Positions 50,871 through 62,880 are shown, numbered from the stretch's first letter. The stretch: 64,000 nucleotides of DNA from Symbiodinium kawagutii (GCA_009767595.1 VSDK01003626.1:67765-131764), one strand, 5' to 3'. Notes: a model not told the origin generated them from the letters alone. Translations and numbers: made by a program.

Positions 50871-52209
50871 CAATAGTTTTGTTGTCACTTATTCACCAAA
50901 CTATAGGATATTCACCTTATTAACACTTGTTCACTGGCTACAGTTATCTTATCCCAGCACTTACTCAATCATGTTTTGTCAGGATAGAAACTTGGTGACT
51001 GCACCAAGGAGATCTGCCAAGGGATGACCAGCTTATGCAGCGTCAAGATGCTTCAGAAAATGGCCAGCCGTCTTTGGCTGGGATGCCCAGTAGGTCGACT
51101 CGTTTGATCATTTGATGGTTTCTCAACATGGGGGACCCCAACTTCTGGTCCATTAGTGTAAACGGTAGATTTTCTATTTTCCCAGCTGTATTTGGGATGG
51201 GTTGGTTGACCAATGTTTTTCAGAGGGGCTGAAACCACCAACCCGATTCCGGCTTTCCCAACTCCTTGCGACTTCACTTCAGGCTCAGTAGTGTGGCCAG
51301 CGTGGCCAATGCCATTGCATGCCAGTCGCTTTGCGAACAAAGTGCCTCGGCTCAGCCGATGGTGTTGCGTCCTTCCGGGTCAAAAATGCAATGGTTTGCT
51401 TAAGAATGGTTGAAACGGTGCTTAATACTGGTTGAGACGATTATCAACTATCAATGAATATGGTATTTGATGACCAATGCATATTGGTAGTGATGAGCAA
51501 TACTGGTGCTTCATACTGGTTGATAGATGATTATCATGACTGCTATGCTTAATGATTTGTGATGGCCAATGAAAAATGGTATGACAAATTGGAGATCCAT
51601 ATTGGTAAATCCCCAATGTTTGATGGTAAGCCATCAGCCCCCTATGGTCAAACTGGTGGCAGTTCATCAAAATTGCCCTGTGATTTATGACTCATCGTAT
51701 ATGATCAATCGTGGTCGATGATTTCCAAACAACGGCCGCTGTATAAAGGTTGGTTGGGCAGATCTTAGTGACAGCCCAACGATAGAAAAAACAACACCTT
51801 CGGCCTGATGCACAACGCCCTGAAATCACGGTTTTTTGCCATGCTGTTCCGCTTGTTTGGTGGTTTCATTTTCGGCACTTGAGATCGGTGAGGAGTGCTT
51901 ATGGGCAAAGTGATTCATGGTGATTATATACATGATAATAGCACTGCTTTGTGACTTGTTTGGTATGATTAATCTAATTCATCAGTGCACATTTTCTTCG
52001 TGGACGCCCTGGAACAGCCAGCGGTAAAATCTAAGAGCAGAAGAGAGTAAACGAACGCAACGAACAGAGGCAGTCACCATCGAAAACTCAAAAAACTCAA
52101 AACTGACAATGAAAAAAAATCAAATCTCCTAATTGCACATGACAAAACACCGCCAGAAAAATATAACGAAAACTACATACTATCAAACTCCAACCGCATC
52201 CCATGAGAA
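50871..52209. other. Intron-like DNA
   Basis: TGATGGTTGATG-type words and unique sequence. No exon or RNA gene is supported. Confidence 0.5.
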
Positions 52210-53172
52210 CCCCAACAACACCCAACAAAACAAGAGCAAGGGAGAGAAAGGAAGAAACGTAAGAGCAATGAAGAACCCGAAGGTGCAGAGAAGACAGAGA
52301 AGACATGCTAGACACATAAACAAAAGACGAAGAGGAGGAAGAAGAGGATTAAGAGCTTAGAAGAGCATCAAAAAGGCAGGTAACTAAGAAGGATAACAAA
52401 AAGAATAACAAAAATAAGCAGAAGAAGAAGAAGAAGATGAAGAAGATGAAGAAGAAACAGAAAGCGCAACGAAATCATAGGAAAACTAAAATAAAAGCGA
52501 ATAAGAAAAAACAGGGGAGGGAAAGCAAACGAAGTAAAAAATAGGTGAAGGAAAAGACAGGGACAGGGAAGGCACAGGAAAAAAAGAAAAGGAAGAAAAG
52601 ACAAGGATTGAAAGGACAAGCCAAAGCAAAAGCAAACAAAAGGAAGAGTAAGGAAAAATGGAGACGGAAAAGTAAAGAAAAAAGGAAAAGGAGAGGAAAG
52701 GAAAAGGAAAGGAAAAGTAGAGGAAAATTAAAAGGAAAAGGAAAGGAAACAAGGAAAAGGAAAAGGAAAAGGAAAGGAAAAGTAAAGGAAAAAGGGAAAG
52801 TAAAGGGAAAAAGGAAAAAGAAAGGAAAGAAAAAAAGGAAAAGGAAAAGTAAAGGAAAAAAAGAAAAGGAAACAGGAAAGCACAAAGGAAAGGAAAGGTA
52901 AATGAAAAAAGGATAAATACAGGAAAAGGAAAAGTGAAGCAAAAAAGGGAAAGGAAAAGCAAAGGAAGCGGAAAAAGGAAAAGGACAAGTAAAGGAAAAA
53001 GGAAAAGAAAAAAGGAAAAGGAAAAGCAAAGGAAACAAGGACAAGTCAAGGAAACCAAAGAAAAAGAAGGAAAAAGTCAAGGAAACAAGGAAAAGAAAAA
53101 AACGAAAAGAAACCAAGGAAAAGTAAAGGAAAAAATGAAAAGGAAAGGAAAGAAGGAAAAGTACAAGCACAA
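52210..53172. repeat. About 950-base near-homopurine tract
   Basis: The plus strand is almost wholly A and G (AAAGGAAAAGGAAAGG words), with scattered C and T. It has no fixed period. K/E/R-rich plus-strand frames and F/L/S-rich minus-strand frames across it come from composition. Such tracts can form triplex or other non-B DNA. Confidence 0.9.
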
Positions 53173-53179
53173 ATGGAAG

Positions 53180-53275
53180 GCAAAACATGTGTTTTCTGCA
53201 CTGCCCTGTTCCACTCACTTCTGTGTTTTCTTGGAGGGGTCAGCTGCGGGCCTACTGTTGGTGCTTGCCCGCAGG
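53180..53275 (+). CDS. Candidate exon after purine tract
   Basis: The frame CTALFHSLLCFLGGVSCGPT, then VGACPQ, ends at CGCAG|GTAGTG. It is cysteine-rich and hydrophobic. The purine tract gives no usual polypyrimidine acceptor, so the 5' border is unknown. Confidence 0.3.
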
Positions 53276-53289
53276 TAGTGCATGCCTTC

Positions 53290-53438
53290 ATTTTCGTTTC
53301 ACCTACGACGCCTCTCTTACAGACTATGAAGTTTGTGACTTGTTGTCTTCAGGCAGGAGGGGCTGTTGTATGGACTTGGCATCTGGAAGCAGCAGCCATG
53401 ACATTTCTGCCGATGATTATCCGAGGATGTCTGATTGA
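53290..53438 (+). CDS. Candidate terminal exon, unknown product
   Basis: The frame FTYDASLTDYEVCDLLSSGR, then CCMDLASGSSSHDISADDYP, ends at TGA 53,436-53,438. It reads like a C-terminus rich in S and D. A CTCTTACAG acceptor at about 53,322 is an alternative start. Confidence 0.4.
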
Positions 53439-54228
53439 GAAGCCACGATGAACCCTTGCGCATGAGCCACATGAATTATTGCGTAGTCATGATCAACTAG
53501 GCTATGATCATATTGCATATGCATTTGCCCGGCCCGCCATTCCAAATAGTGTAATTAGTTTGGCACGCAGCAGGGATGTTGCAGAATGGTACTTGTTTGT
53601 TGGTCAGTTGGCACAGGCATACCATGTTTACGCTCATACAAGTAAGGAACGCACATATACAAACAAATATGCGGGCTGCATTGTGCATGTGCATAACGTA
53701 AGAAATCGGTAGCCAAGTCGTGGAAACTGGGTAAAATTGTCATGCACTCCCGCAGCATCACTTCAGCGCGTAGTTTTCTATTCTGCAGAAATTGCCTATC
53801 CATAGTCAGACCTCAGATTTTGATGCCGCTATTCATCGTTAGTCAATTGTTTCCTTGCCTTGGCCGCTGGCTGTCATCGCAACCGATACAAATCGATCAT
53901 ATGCTGATACTTGGCGACATCCCTTAGCCACGCACAACCAACCACTGACCATCAACGATTGATCTGATCTGTTAAATCCCACGAACCAGCAATCGACCAG
54001 CAATTAACTATCCTTCGAACGACATCATCAATTAGCTTATTAAACCTCCTGTTAACGATCCATTTGACCATCAACGAACCATCCATTGGCAATCCACTAA
54101 TCATCGACCGTTATTCAACCATCGTTTTGACCACCAATGGACCCATCTGTTAGCCATGGTCAACCATCCATGGTCGTTTTGACCAACCATCCATTGACTC
54201 ATCAGCCACCCATTCACCACCTTAGCCG
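53439..54228. other. Spacer, no gene seen
   Basis: Unique sequence to 53,930, then ACCATC/CGACCATCAACG low-complexity DNA. Confidence 0.5.
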
Positions 54229-54257
54229 CTCGGCATGAAACGGCCGCTTGGTCAGGG

Positions 54258-54345
54258 CCTTTGAGTGGCTCAGCCTCGCCAGCTGCGGGGGTCATCGCAG
54301 GACCCAGCAATTGTGAGACACGTGGCATGGCGGCAGCGGTGCATG
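54258..54345 (+). CDS. Candidate exon, unknown product
   Basis: After CTTGGTCAG the frame reads PLSGSASPAAGVIAGPSNCE, then TRGMAAAVH. GC-rich island in AT-rich flanks. Minus-strand frames are open too, so the strand is not certain. Confidence 0.35.
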
Positions 54346-55440
54346 GTTTGGATTTACGGCTGATAATGATTGAGAAAAATGGTGAATGAAGGAAATGAAG
54401 GGTATTCAAGGCTTAGATTTATAGTGAATCCTAGAGAATAGTGGTTGATATAGTGATCAATCATGGATACTTGTGGTTGATAATTCGTCAAATATTGGGA
54501 ATTCAGCACGACAATGCTTAATCGTTGGTTTTCATACGGTTTTTGATCAATTAGCCTACTATGGATGGTATGAAGGGTTAGACTTATGGTTGATAATGTT
54601 GGATGAAACTTTAAGCATGGTTACAGATTAGGGGTTAGATAATTGATGGTATGGATAATTAAGAGGATTAAGGGTACGTGATTATGAATAATGATGTTTT
54701 AGAACCACGAACGATGGCTGAACGGATGGTGAATGATGGATGTTAAAAGATGATAGCTACGGTAATGGATGGTTCATATTCATTGGTGGTGAATGGGTGG
54801 CTAGTAGATGGTAAAGAATGATTGTAGATAGTTATTATCTATTAGCCACCATAATTTACCATCTATCAGCCATCTATGGTAATGTACCACCATGGTTATT
54901 ATCGAATGACCGCCGATCATGGTTATAATGGTTGATAATGATGAAAGACCATTGTGGATCGTCGCAGGTTCCGGATGATGGCAACGACAATGGTTGGTCA
55001 TTGATCATGATGATAGTGGTTGCGTTTATAACGGCTGTTGAACCGGTTCATGTTTGTCATCGTGGTTGATGAATATGTTGGATTAAAATACCTTGGTTGT
55101 AGACCAGATTTCATTTTGTAGTTGGACTTATGCTGCTGGTTCTAATGCTCACTGATGGGGGAATACGAATTTGCAATCATAGGAGATACAGCCAACAGTG
55201 TGCGGTGGAGATTCGAACAGGTCTGTCAAAGTATTTCGATGTGCAGCAGCTGGTTGCTTGAATGATGGCTACAATCTTACATATCGTTTCATATGATTCT
55301 TTCACATGATTCTTTCTACAGTGGTTTTTGAACCATCATTGTTGTTGGTTATCCCCTAATAATGACCATATAAATCCCCATATGTCTTCACGATTTTCAT
55401 TCGGCTAACTCCATCATTTTCGAGCGGTGCCGGGCCACAG
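54346..55440. other. Intron-like DNA, GGTTGATA words
   Basis: Low-complexity TGGTTGATAATG-type sequence. No gene is seen. Confidence 0.55.
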
Positions 55441-55523
55441 GTGCCGTGTTGTACTTCCGTCCGCGTGGCAACCTCTTCCGAACGGAGCCCACGCCCATCG
55501 TCCGAGGGAGCCTCGGATGCCAG
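55441..55523 (+). CDS. Candidate exon, unknown product
   Basis: After GGGCCACAG the frame (two bases, then AVLYF) reads AVLYFRPRGNLFRTEPTPIV, then RGSLGCQ. It is a clear GC-rich island with a beta-strand-like pattern. Confidence 0.48.
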
Positions 55524-56614
55524 CTTTGGCTAGACCTATCCCCTTGACTAATGATTGTAGATGATATTGTAGACTGTATTTGTTCAATGGATGGTGAACA
55601 TTGCACCAGTATTTTCTACGATCATCATTGTTCACCTTCCCAGCCTTGGCTAGACCGGATACTGTATCATTGTTCCCCTTGAAAATAATGGTTCAATGGA
55701 TGGTGAACAATGATGATTGTAGATGGGTGTTATATTGGGGTTCTTCAAGTGGGGGTACCCCAAAAATTGGATGGTTGATTGCTGTAGATGATTACTATTG
55801 GATGATTTAGGGGTACCCCTACTTTACTGTATTTTAAGAAACCATCATGTGGGGATGCGTCATTAGCGTCCCAAGTGTGTGGATGGTTATTCGCAAGCCA
55901 ACACTTGCACTAGTTTACAAAGAGTGAGCGGTGGTTTTTGATTCACAGCCATGCGTTAATGGGTTACGCATCGAGTACAGTAAGAGGTGAATTGATCATG
56001 AACTCATAGTGGGATACCCATACGCATTTCATAGGGGTGTCCCAGCAATCAGAATCAGGTGGATTATTGGGAGTAATTAATTGATTCCGAGATTGCACAT
56101 GTATACGGAGTTTTGATCAATGTACTCGGAATTCTAAGAATATCCTGGTATTGCATCATAGGAAATTGTTGCCGGGCGCATATGTTCATGAGAAGGGATG
56201 AGACTACCTGATACAGAATGTCATTGTAACCTGTTTTGGGTATCGCTGTGAACCAACCTTAGGGTCTTCGCCATTACCCCAACTGGCGAGTAAGCTTGTG
56301 ACACCCGCTGTATGCTGGCTATTTGCAGCTGATCCCAACAGGTGAGATAATCTGCTCATGATACAGCACATTCAGAAAAGATTGGATACGTTTCACGAAC
56401 TAACTATCATGTTCTTCTTAGTTGTTTTACTATTTAATTTCGTTATTTCATGTTATCTCTATAATTTGGTCTATTTCCTCAACTGAATTCCCGTTAAAAA
56501 CTCAACTTTCCATTCAAATTAGCTAATTAGCTGCTATTCGCTGTTGGTTGACAATAGATTCCATCTCTTCAAGACAATGAATTCTACCCTCTGCAGTTGC
56601 TGCCTCGTTCCCAG
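55524..56614. other. Intron-like DNA
   Basis: Two diverged copies of an ATGGATGGTGAACAATG/ATCATTGTTC block flank 55,590-55,720. Otherwise unique sequence without a supported gene. Confidence 0.5.
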
Positions 56615-56789
56615 GATTCCCGTGACGATCTTCCTGCAGGGCGAGTACTTCGATCCCAGCTACGACCGCATCGCCGCGGTGGATGCCACCTACCGCTGCG
56701 GCAGCGACGCGCTGACCCCGCTGCCCACGGGATATCCGGTGAAGGGCACCACGTGCCTTGGAGGAGTGGGAGGACTGGCCATCAACCTG
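56615..56789 (+). CDS. Candidate exon, unknown product
   Basis: After CGTTCCCAG the frame reads IPVTIFLQGEYFDPSYDRIA, AVDATYRCGSDALTPLPTGY and PVKGTTCLGGVGGLAIN. Two cysteines, aromatic residues and a GC-rich body in AT-rich flanks make it a strong exon candidate with a secreted-protein look. No known domain. Confidence 0.62.
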
Positions 56790-57549
56790 GGGTCATTCAT
56801 CAATCATTATACGTAATCATCATGAATCATTATTAACCATCATTAACCATCAGGGGTCAATCATTATCAACCAGCATCAATCATTATACGATCATCAATC
56901 ATCATCAATGATCATTAATCATTGATAATCATCAAGAATCATCATCAATTATCGTCAACCATTGACCATCATGATTGATAACTCAAATCATGGTGGAAGC
57001 AGATCCTGACCCTTCAATGGTTGATTCTCCATTGCGGTGAGCAGTTGTTATCAAGCATGATTGCCCACGGTTGATGGCCAAGAAGCTCGTATTTTTTGGG
57101 TCACCAACTTGCTGCCTGTTGTTGGCTTCAATTGCGAGCTAGTACAGTCCTGTTGACGCACCAAAACTCTCCGGCAGACATACCAAGCAGGACGTCGACA
57201 TGCCAAAAAGGCCTGTCGATGTGCGGCTCCAATTGCTCATTTCCACCTGGTACAGTAAACATTGTGTTTCTGCATATTTTGCATGTTCCATTTTGGCATT
57301 TCTTCTGATCAACGGCTTGTTTAATCAACGAAGTATCCAAGAATCCAGTAGACGTAGGTTCAGAGAGCAATCGCGGGTTTAACCTTTTAGATGTTAATCA
57401 GGGTCTAAGCTGCATAGTAAGTAGGGGGAACTATCGATGAACCGTAGATGCACCGTATTCTGGCCAGAGATTGTCCTGATTATCAACCATGAAGAAGCCT
57501 TTGATAAACCCTAGGTGAACCATAGGTCATCACCATCATCACCATCATC

Positions 57550-57603
<54 letters not shown>

Positions 57604-57983
57604 CAATCATGATGGAATAATCAATCGTTCTTAACCATAATTAATCATCATTAATGATCAGGAATCATAGATCGACCACAGCCCAAACATCAGCAATCCA
57701 TAGAGGAATCCCTGATCAATCACAGCTGCATGAACTGTCACATATCAACCATGGCATAGAATGACTCACGGCTCAGTCCATAGCTCAACCCACAGATTAA
57801 CGATAGCTTTTATCTGACTTAGCTAAAGCCGACTGTAGCCAGATATCTTACCTACCCCATAGATCAATCATAACTTCATTGCCACAGATCAATTATAGCT
57901 TTCACATACCTTACCCAACCCATAGATTAACCATATATAGCACCATCATCGCCATAGCTTTCACCCACGTCTTACCACCTTAG
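56790..57983. other. Intron-like DNA with (CAT)n repeat
   Basis: ATCATCAATCATTATC words at 56,800-57,000 and a (CATCAT)n/(CACCAT)n microsatellite at 57,530-57,602. No gene is supported. Confidence 0.6.
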
Positions 57984-58163
57984 GCCATCATCCCATGCCA
58001 CGGCGGGGCCCCACCGAGGCCCAACACCTGGGACTCCTGGCGCACCTTGCCGTGCAACGACAGCGGCAGCGCGCCCGAGCTGTTGATTTGCGGGGCACGG
58101 CAGGTCACAGACCGGTGGAACAACGGGGGGACAGTGCTGGTTATGGGATACCAGCATGCACAG
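57984..58163 (+). CDS. Candidate 60-codon exon, unknown product
   Basis: A TACCACCTTAG acceptor and a GCACAG|GTACAT donor flank exactly 60 codons, phase 0 at both ends. They read AIIPCHGGAPPRPNTWDSWR, TLPCNDSGSAPELLICGARQ and VTDRWNNGGTVLVMGYQHAQ. Three cysteines and NDSG suggest an extracellular domain. This is one of the clearest isolated exons in the window. Confidence 0.68.
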
Positions 58164-58214
58164 GTACATTTATATGGCATATATGGTATATTTATCTATT
58201 AACTATAATGGTGT

Positions 58215-58303
58215 TAATGTTGGTTTCTGATTAGTATCTACCTGTTGGTTTCATCTATTTTCATTACCTTAGGGGGGGTTACACTAATCAGAAACCAACA
58301 TTA
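58215..58303. repeat. 21-bp perfect inverted repeat, 47-base loop
   Basis: 58,215-58,235 and 58,283-58,303 are exact reverse complements around AATGTTGGTTTCTGATTAGT. It lies just after the exon at 57,984. It could be a small hairpin element or a structured RNA part of the intron. Confidence 0.85.
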
Positions 58304-59310
58304 TATGGAATATTTATGTTTATATTCATTTATTTTAATTTTTAAACATCATATATAGTTGAATAGCATAGAACAAAAACATGTATCCATGTAAAACGCT
58401 GGTGTTATCTGGTATATTTTTATCCCAGTTAAATTAAATTGAGATATGTATTTGGATATTTTCATTTAGAGGTATACCAGCATAATCATAGTAGTCCTAT
58501 AATGCTAATCTGTCTCTCCTAATGACCTTTTCCACATCATGGCAAGAGCCGTGCTGTTAAATGCATTGCAGAATTTTGATCGACCGTTTTTTAACCACCT
58601 TTGTCAATGGTTGTGGGACAGGGTTGAAAATATCACCGTTGTAGTTTATGCTTATTCATAATTTAAAAGTGACGTCAATGAGCATTCCAAACCGTGTGGT
58701 CTCAACACAAACCACAACTGACCACTGTATGGGCGTTTCTCAAAACGGGTTCCCCCAAAACATCTAGTTGATAATCATTTATAGCTCGAACAATTCGGAT
58801 GCGCTCGGCACACGGTTGATAATCATTTATAGCAATAGACCAACCATTCTTGTGATCCCTTGTTTTGAGAAACCACCATATATTCAGACTGTTTTGTTTT
58901 CTTTTTTTCCTCATTCTTCCCTGGTCGCCGTCACCAGCAATCATCAAACGCACCCACCCTATGACTAGGACATTTCCGGTATCATCCATTCATCAATGAG
59001 TACCCACCAACAGTAGCTACTACCAACCGTCGGCAATTTGCAGCCATCAGCAACCAGCCATTATCACCTTGATTAACCATCAGAAATCATCATTATTCAA
59101 TTAAACAACAACTATCGGCTTTAGTAGTTATTGACCAACTATATTTAAACCATTGACGCACTTTACCCAAAGCATTGACCAACTATATTTAAATCATTCA
59201 CCAGCCACTAACCAGCCATTAACCAACCATTAACCAACCATTCACAAACCACAACCATTAGCCAATGGTCAGACCCTTTCCCAACCATTCACCAAACATT
59301 CGTTGTCCTC
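58304..59310. other. AT-rich, then ACCATTCACC-rich intron-like DNA
   Basis: No gene is seen. An AACAATTCGGATGCGC-linked duplicate of GTTGATAATCATTTATAGC occurs at 58,768 and 58,814. Confidence 0.5.
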
Positions 59311-59390
59311 TGGAGCTCTGCGCCAGGTGGTCTTTGATGAGCTGGGGCCGGTGAGGTTTTGTGTCGTTTGGCTGGTGGCGCGGGTCACCA
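59311..59390 (+). CDS. Candidate exon, unknown product
   Basis: After GTCCTCTGGAG the frame reads LRQVVFDELGPVRFCVVWLV, then AR. GC-rich island, hydrophobic and short. The donor is unclear. Confidence 0.42.
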
Positions 59391-59409
59391 TTGCACAGCA
59401 CGAAATGAC

Positions 59410-59550
59410 AGATGAATCATGGTTTATACTGGCTTGTAGTGGTTAACTAGCTGGTTTATAGTGGTTAACTAGCTGGTTTGTAGTGGTTAACTAGCTGGTT
59501 TATAGTGGTTAACTAGCTGGTTTATAGTGGTTAACTGGCTGGTTTATAGT
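59410..59550. repeat. 22-bp tandem repeat GGTTTATAGTGGTTAACTAGCT
   Basis: About six units with one or two changes each, in the intron after the exon at 59,311. Confidence 0.93.
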
Positions 59551-60838
59551 TGGTGAATGGTGGTAATTAACTAGTTCTATTCTTCCATCGCATATATCTA
59601 TAATACATAGCAGGATATCGTGTTGTGCAATAGTTTTCAAGTAGTTCGAACAATCAATTGACCATCATGGGTCATCGTTGGTCAACGGGAACAGTCACAT
59701 GGGCAATACTAGCAGTTTTCAACGGTGATGTAGCATTGGATAGTCAACCAACCAACGGTTATCGTAGGATACATGTATGATTTAATGTCAGCAGAGGCAA
59801 CTGCAATAGTCAATCACCAAACGTAGTAGCGGTATGACCGTAGCCACCAAGAGAAGTGAACGACAAGAATAGAAAAAAATCTGTAGCCGCGAGAGGGCAC
59901 CATTAAAACCTAGTCACGCCACCATAGTAGGAAAAGATATGTCCAGAACCGTTTTGCCATTGGTGCTGAGCCAGTTGCTCCAATTGCATGATGCAGGATG
60001 CCACCTAGGGTTCCTTGTTCATAATGAACCATCTTCACCACTTGGCTTGTGATCATCGTCCAACTATTGACCTCGCAGCGATTGTCTTGGTGATGTCAAC
60101 TATTATAGCCACAGTTCCTGTATCGTTCATTGCCATCATTGGGGATGATAGAACTAATTAAGTGACACAGCTGTTTGATGTCAACCATGTGGTGTCATCA
60201 GCTGTGATGGCAACGCAAGACTCAGCCAGGAATCAGTCCAGTTGGTGGCCAAACCTACTGATGATTCAGAGTGGTTCACGAGGATGAGTGATCAACAATT
60301 ACAGGTTGCGAGTAAATACTATCATATCCACCATCACCAGCAACCACTACTAATCATTGCAAGACGGTATCAATCCACATTAGTCATTGCTAACAATTCT
60401 TGACCATTGCTGGACCAATATTTAGACTAACGTATGAATCAATAGCAGGCAATATGACCATCAAGCATCATAGGCCATCACTATTAGCCACCACGCAACC
60501 ATCTAATGAAGCAAAATATGGCCAGCCATATCCATCATCAGCCACCACTGAACCAGCTAAGTCACACTCATCAACCATCATTCGCTGTTACCATCCCTAT
60601 TCTTAACCCCTATGGTTGCTCGTTAACCGCCATTGACCAGCTCATTAACGAGTTTGTTTCCCATCATTAACCATTCTTGACCCTTAATTCACTATTTACC
60701 AGCGAATTAACCATTAAGTTGCTTGTTAAACCATGAAAAAACATCAAAAAAATCATCATTGAACCATCGTTAAAACCTTTACTAAGCCATCAATTCGCCA
60801 CGCTAAGCATTCCTCCCCCAGCTCCCTAGCCAGCTCAG
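59551..60838. other. Intron-like DNA
   Basis: Unique sequence followed by AACCATCA-type low-complexity DNA. No gene is supported. Confidence 0.5.
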
Positions 60839-60971
60839 CTGCCTCGTTCACCACGAGCGCTGCCGGTGGTGTCTGAGGCCTGCGATGCCGGCGCCCTGCC
60901 GTTCGGTTGCGGCTTCGGTGACTTCGTGGACTTCGCGACGCTGGTGACTTTGGACGTGTGCCTCGGTTGCG
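60839..60971 (+). CDS. Candidate exon, unknown product
   Basis: After CCAGCTCAG the frame reads LPRSPRALPVVSEACDAGAL, PFGCGFGDFVDFATLVTLDV and CLGC, ending at GGTTGCG|GTGAAA. Four cysteines and a strong GC contrast. No known domain. Confidence 0.58.
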
Positions 60972-61764
60972 GTGAAAGTGTGAAAGGCACTGGGATTGGT
61001 TGGATTGGGCATTAATGAACTATAGTGATTAGCTATAGGTGAAGTATAGTGATTAGCTATAGCTAATTAATTGGGATTAGCTATAGGTGAAATGATTAAC
61101 TAGTGAAATAACTATAGCTGAAGACATAATGAATCCAACATATCAGTGCCTTTAACATCAGTTAATCAGTGTTATAGCTGAACCAACCAACCAACCTTGG
61201 CACTGGGACATTAATGAACAATGATTAACTATAGCTGAAATGATTAACTAGTGAAATAACTATGATTAGTGATACCAATCATTTTAGGAATGATTGTTGG
61301 ATTGGGGATGGTTAATTGGCATGGTCAAGCTCTTAACCAACAATAATAGCTGGCGAATGGTTGATAGGGGATGATAACTAACAATTATAGGAGATGTATA
61401 CCATTCATGATGCTTTTTCATGTTTTAATAGCACCATAAGGGTCTTAAGAATCACCATTGATGACGGTGAATAATAGTGGATAGTCAGCAAAGAATGTCG
61501 GTTATTACTTGGATGTGCCATGTCCAGGGATCGTAACCGGGAACCAAGCATGGTAACGGGGTTAGTTCAGCTACCATTTTGGGGGTTTATCACCATGGTG
61601 AACCCCAGCTGCAGATCCAAGTATTGGACTAAAACCATCATCGTTGCCATCACGAAAGACCATCAAGAAAGCATCATCATTGGCACCGTCAGCATCCTCA
61701 GATCAATCCTTGAGGTTTTTTTTTCACCATTTCCTGGGACGACAACTCTTCGCCATCCATGGCT
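60972..61764. other. Intron-like DNA with GATTAACTATAG words
   Basis: Irregular repeats of TGATTAGCTATAGGTGAAAT at 61,010-61,270. No gene is supported. Confidence 0.6.
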
Positions 61765-61857
61765 GCCTCAGGTTGCAGGTCACGGGACCCTTCAGCAACA
61801 ACACGGCGGCTTGCCCTGCAGGGCGCGAGTGCACCATCACAGGCGGTGGAAAGCGGT
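61765..61857 (+). CDS. Candidate exon, unknown product
   Basis: After GGCTGCCTCAG the frame reads LQVTGPFSNNTAACPAGREC, then TITGGGK, with a donor AAGCG|GTGGTC. NNT and NNTA-type sites and two cysteines suggest an extracellular domain. Confidence 0.52.
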
Positions 61858-62037
61858 GGTCACCAGGGAGAGCTAGGACCGATGATGGGGATCGAACTGC
61901 TGAATATCACTGGTACTTGATGATGAGAATAGTAGAGCTATGAACGATGATTGAGATATCCTACTATTTCGTAGATATGTTGTTTGTTCATTGGTTGTTT
62001 ATAGCTGATTCAACAGATCTACTGCTCATACTTCTAG

Positions 62038-62202
62038 CTCCCGGAAGAGCCCATGTACTGCTCGAACCGCAGGGTTTCTCTAGAAATCCTCAAGCTTCGA
62101 ACCTACCCTGGCACCTGCCGTCAAACCGCCGCCGTTTCAGTCATCGAAGGTCCATGCGGCGTCATGGTCCATGCCTCGCCAGAGGTGTTGCAACGGACCC
62201 AG
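62038..62202 (+). CDS. Candidate 55-codon exon, unknown product
   Basis: A TACTTCTAG acceptor and a GACCCAG|GTCATC donor flank 55 codons, phase 0 at both ends. They read LPEEPMYCSNRRVSLEILKL, RTYPGTCRQTAAVSVIEGPC and GVMVHASPEVLQRTQ. Three cysteines and a beta-rich pattern fit the other extracellular-looking exons. Confidence 0.65.
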
Positions 62203-62716
62203 GTCATCAGTAGCCACAGCAGGCGCCAGCAATGGCGGGGAGACATGCTTGGACGATGGTCTGCAGGCACGGGAGGGCCCCATGTTGCCCCACCACAGCA
62301 TGCACAGCTCCAAATCAAGAGACACATTCAAGCCATGCTTCAGCCATCACCATCACCCGGCACAAGCATCGATCATCACAAACATCTATCATCAAGCATC
62401 ATCCGCCTATACCCATCACCAGTCACTATCCTCCATCATTCACCCCCAATCCACCCTTTTCATCAAGCATCCCCCCATCCCCTAACATCTCCAACATCCA
62501 CCATTATCCCCTATTACTAACCAAATTATCAATGGTTATTATCAATCCCCTATTCTTAACCATTCTAAATGTCTATTAACCACCATCAACCCATTGATCA
62601 ACCCATCAATGGCTATTAATCCCCTATGAATCCCCTAATACCAACCATTATCAATGGCTAACCCAGCATCTAAGCGTTAAGTTGCCTATCATCCACCGCC
62701 ATCTGCTGGGTCTCAG
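62203..62716. other. Intron-like DNA, ATCACCATC-rich
   Basis: CATCACCATC and CCATCATCC words dominate from 62,330. No gene is seen. Confidence 0.55.
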
Positions 62717-62880
62717 GTGACGGTGGTGACCTTCAACGCCTCCATGGGCAGCAGCCCCTGGCAGCACGGCCTCGCGGTGGCGCCGCCGCGCCCGGACGCG
62801 GCGACGCTGAACTCGTGGCTGCGAGCGTCGCTACGAGCGCAGCAGTGGAGCTATGCCCTGGAGCTCCTGGGGAACAGCAG
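62717..62880 (+). CDS. PPR protein exon (gene 3)
   Basis: After GGGTCTCAG the frame reads VTVVTFNASMGSSPWQHGLA, then PDAATLNSWLRASLRAQQW and SYALELLGNS, ending CAGCAG|GTGATG. It has PPR-type turns (VVTFNAS; ATLNSWLRA) and is very GC-rich. It leaves two bases, AG, that the next exon completes. Confidence 0.75.

Noticed and set aside
52545-52901. A lysine-rich plus-strand frame in the polypurine tract
   Set aside because: All residues are K, E, R or G from A/G codons. No ordered repeat or conserved motif.
52475-53218. A 247-codon minus-strand frame rich in F, L and S, resembling a membrane protein
   Set aside because: It is produced by the polypurine tract read as poly-pyrimidine; hydrophobicity is purely compositional.
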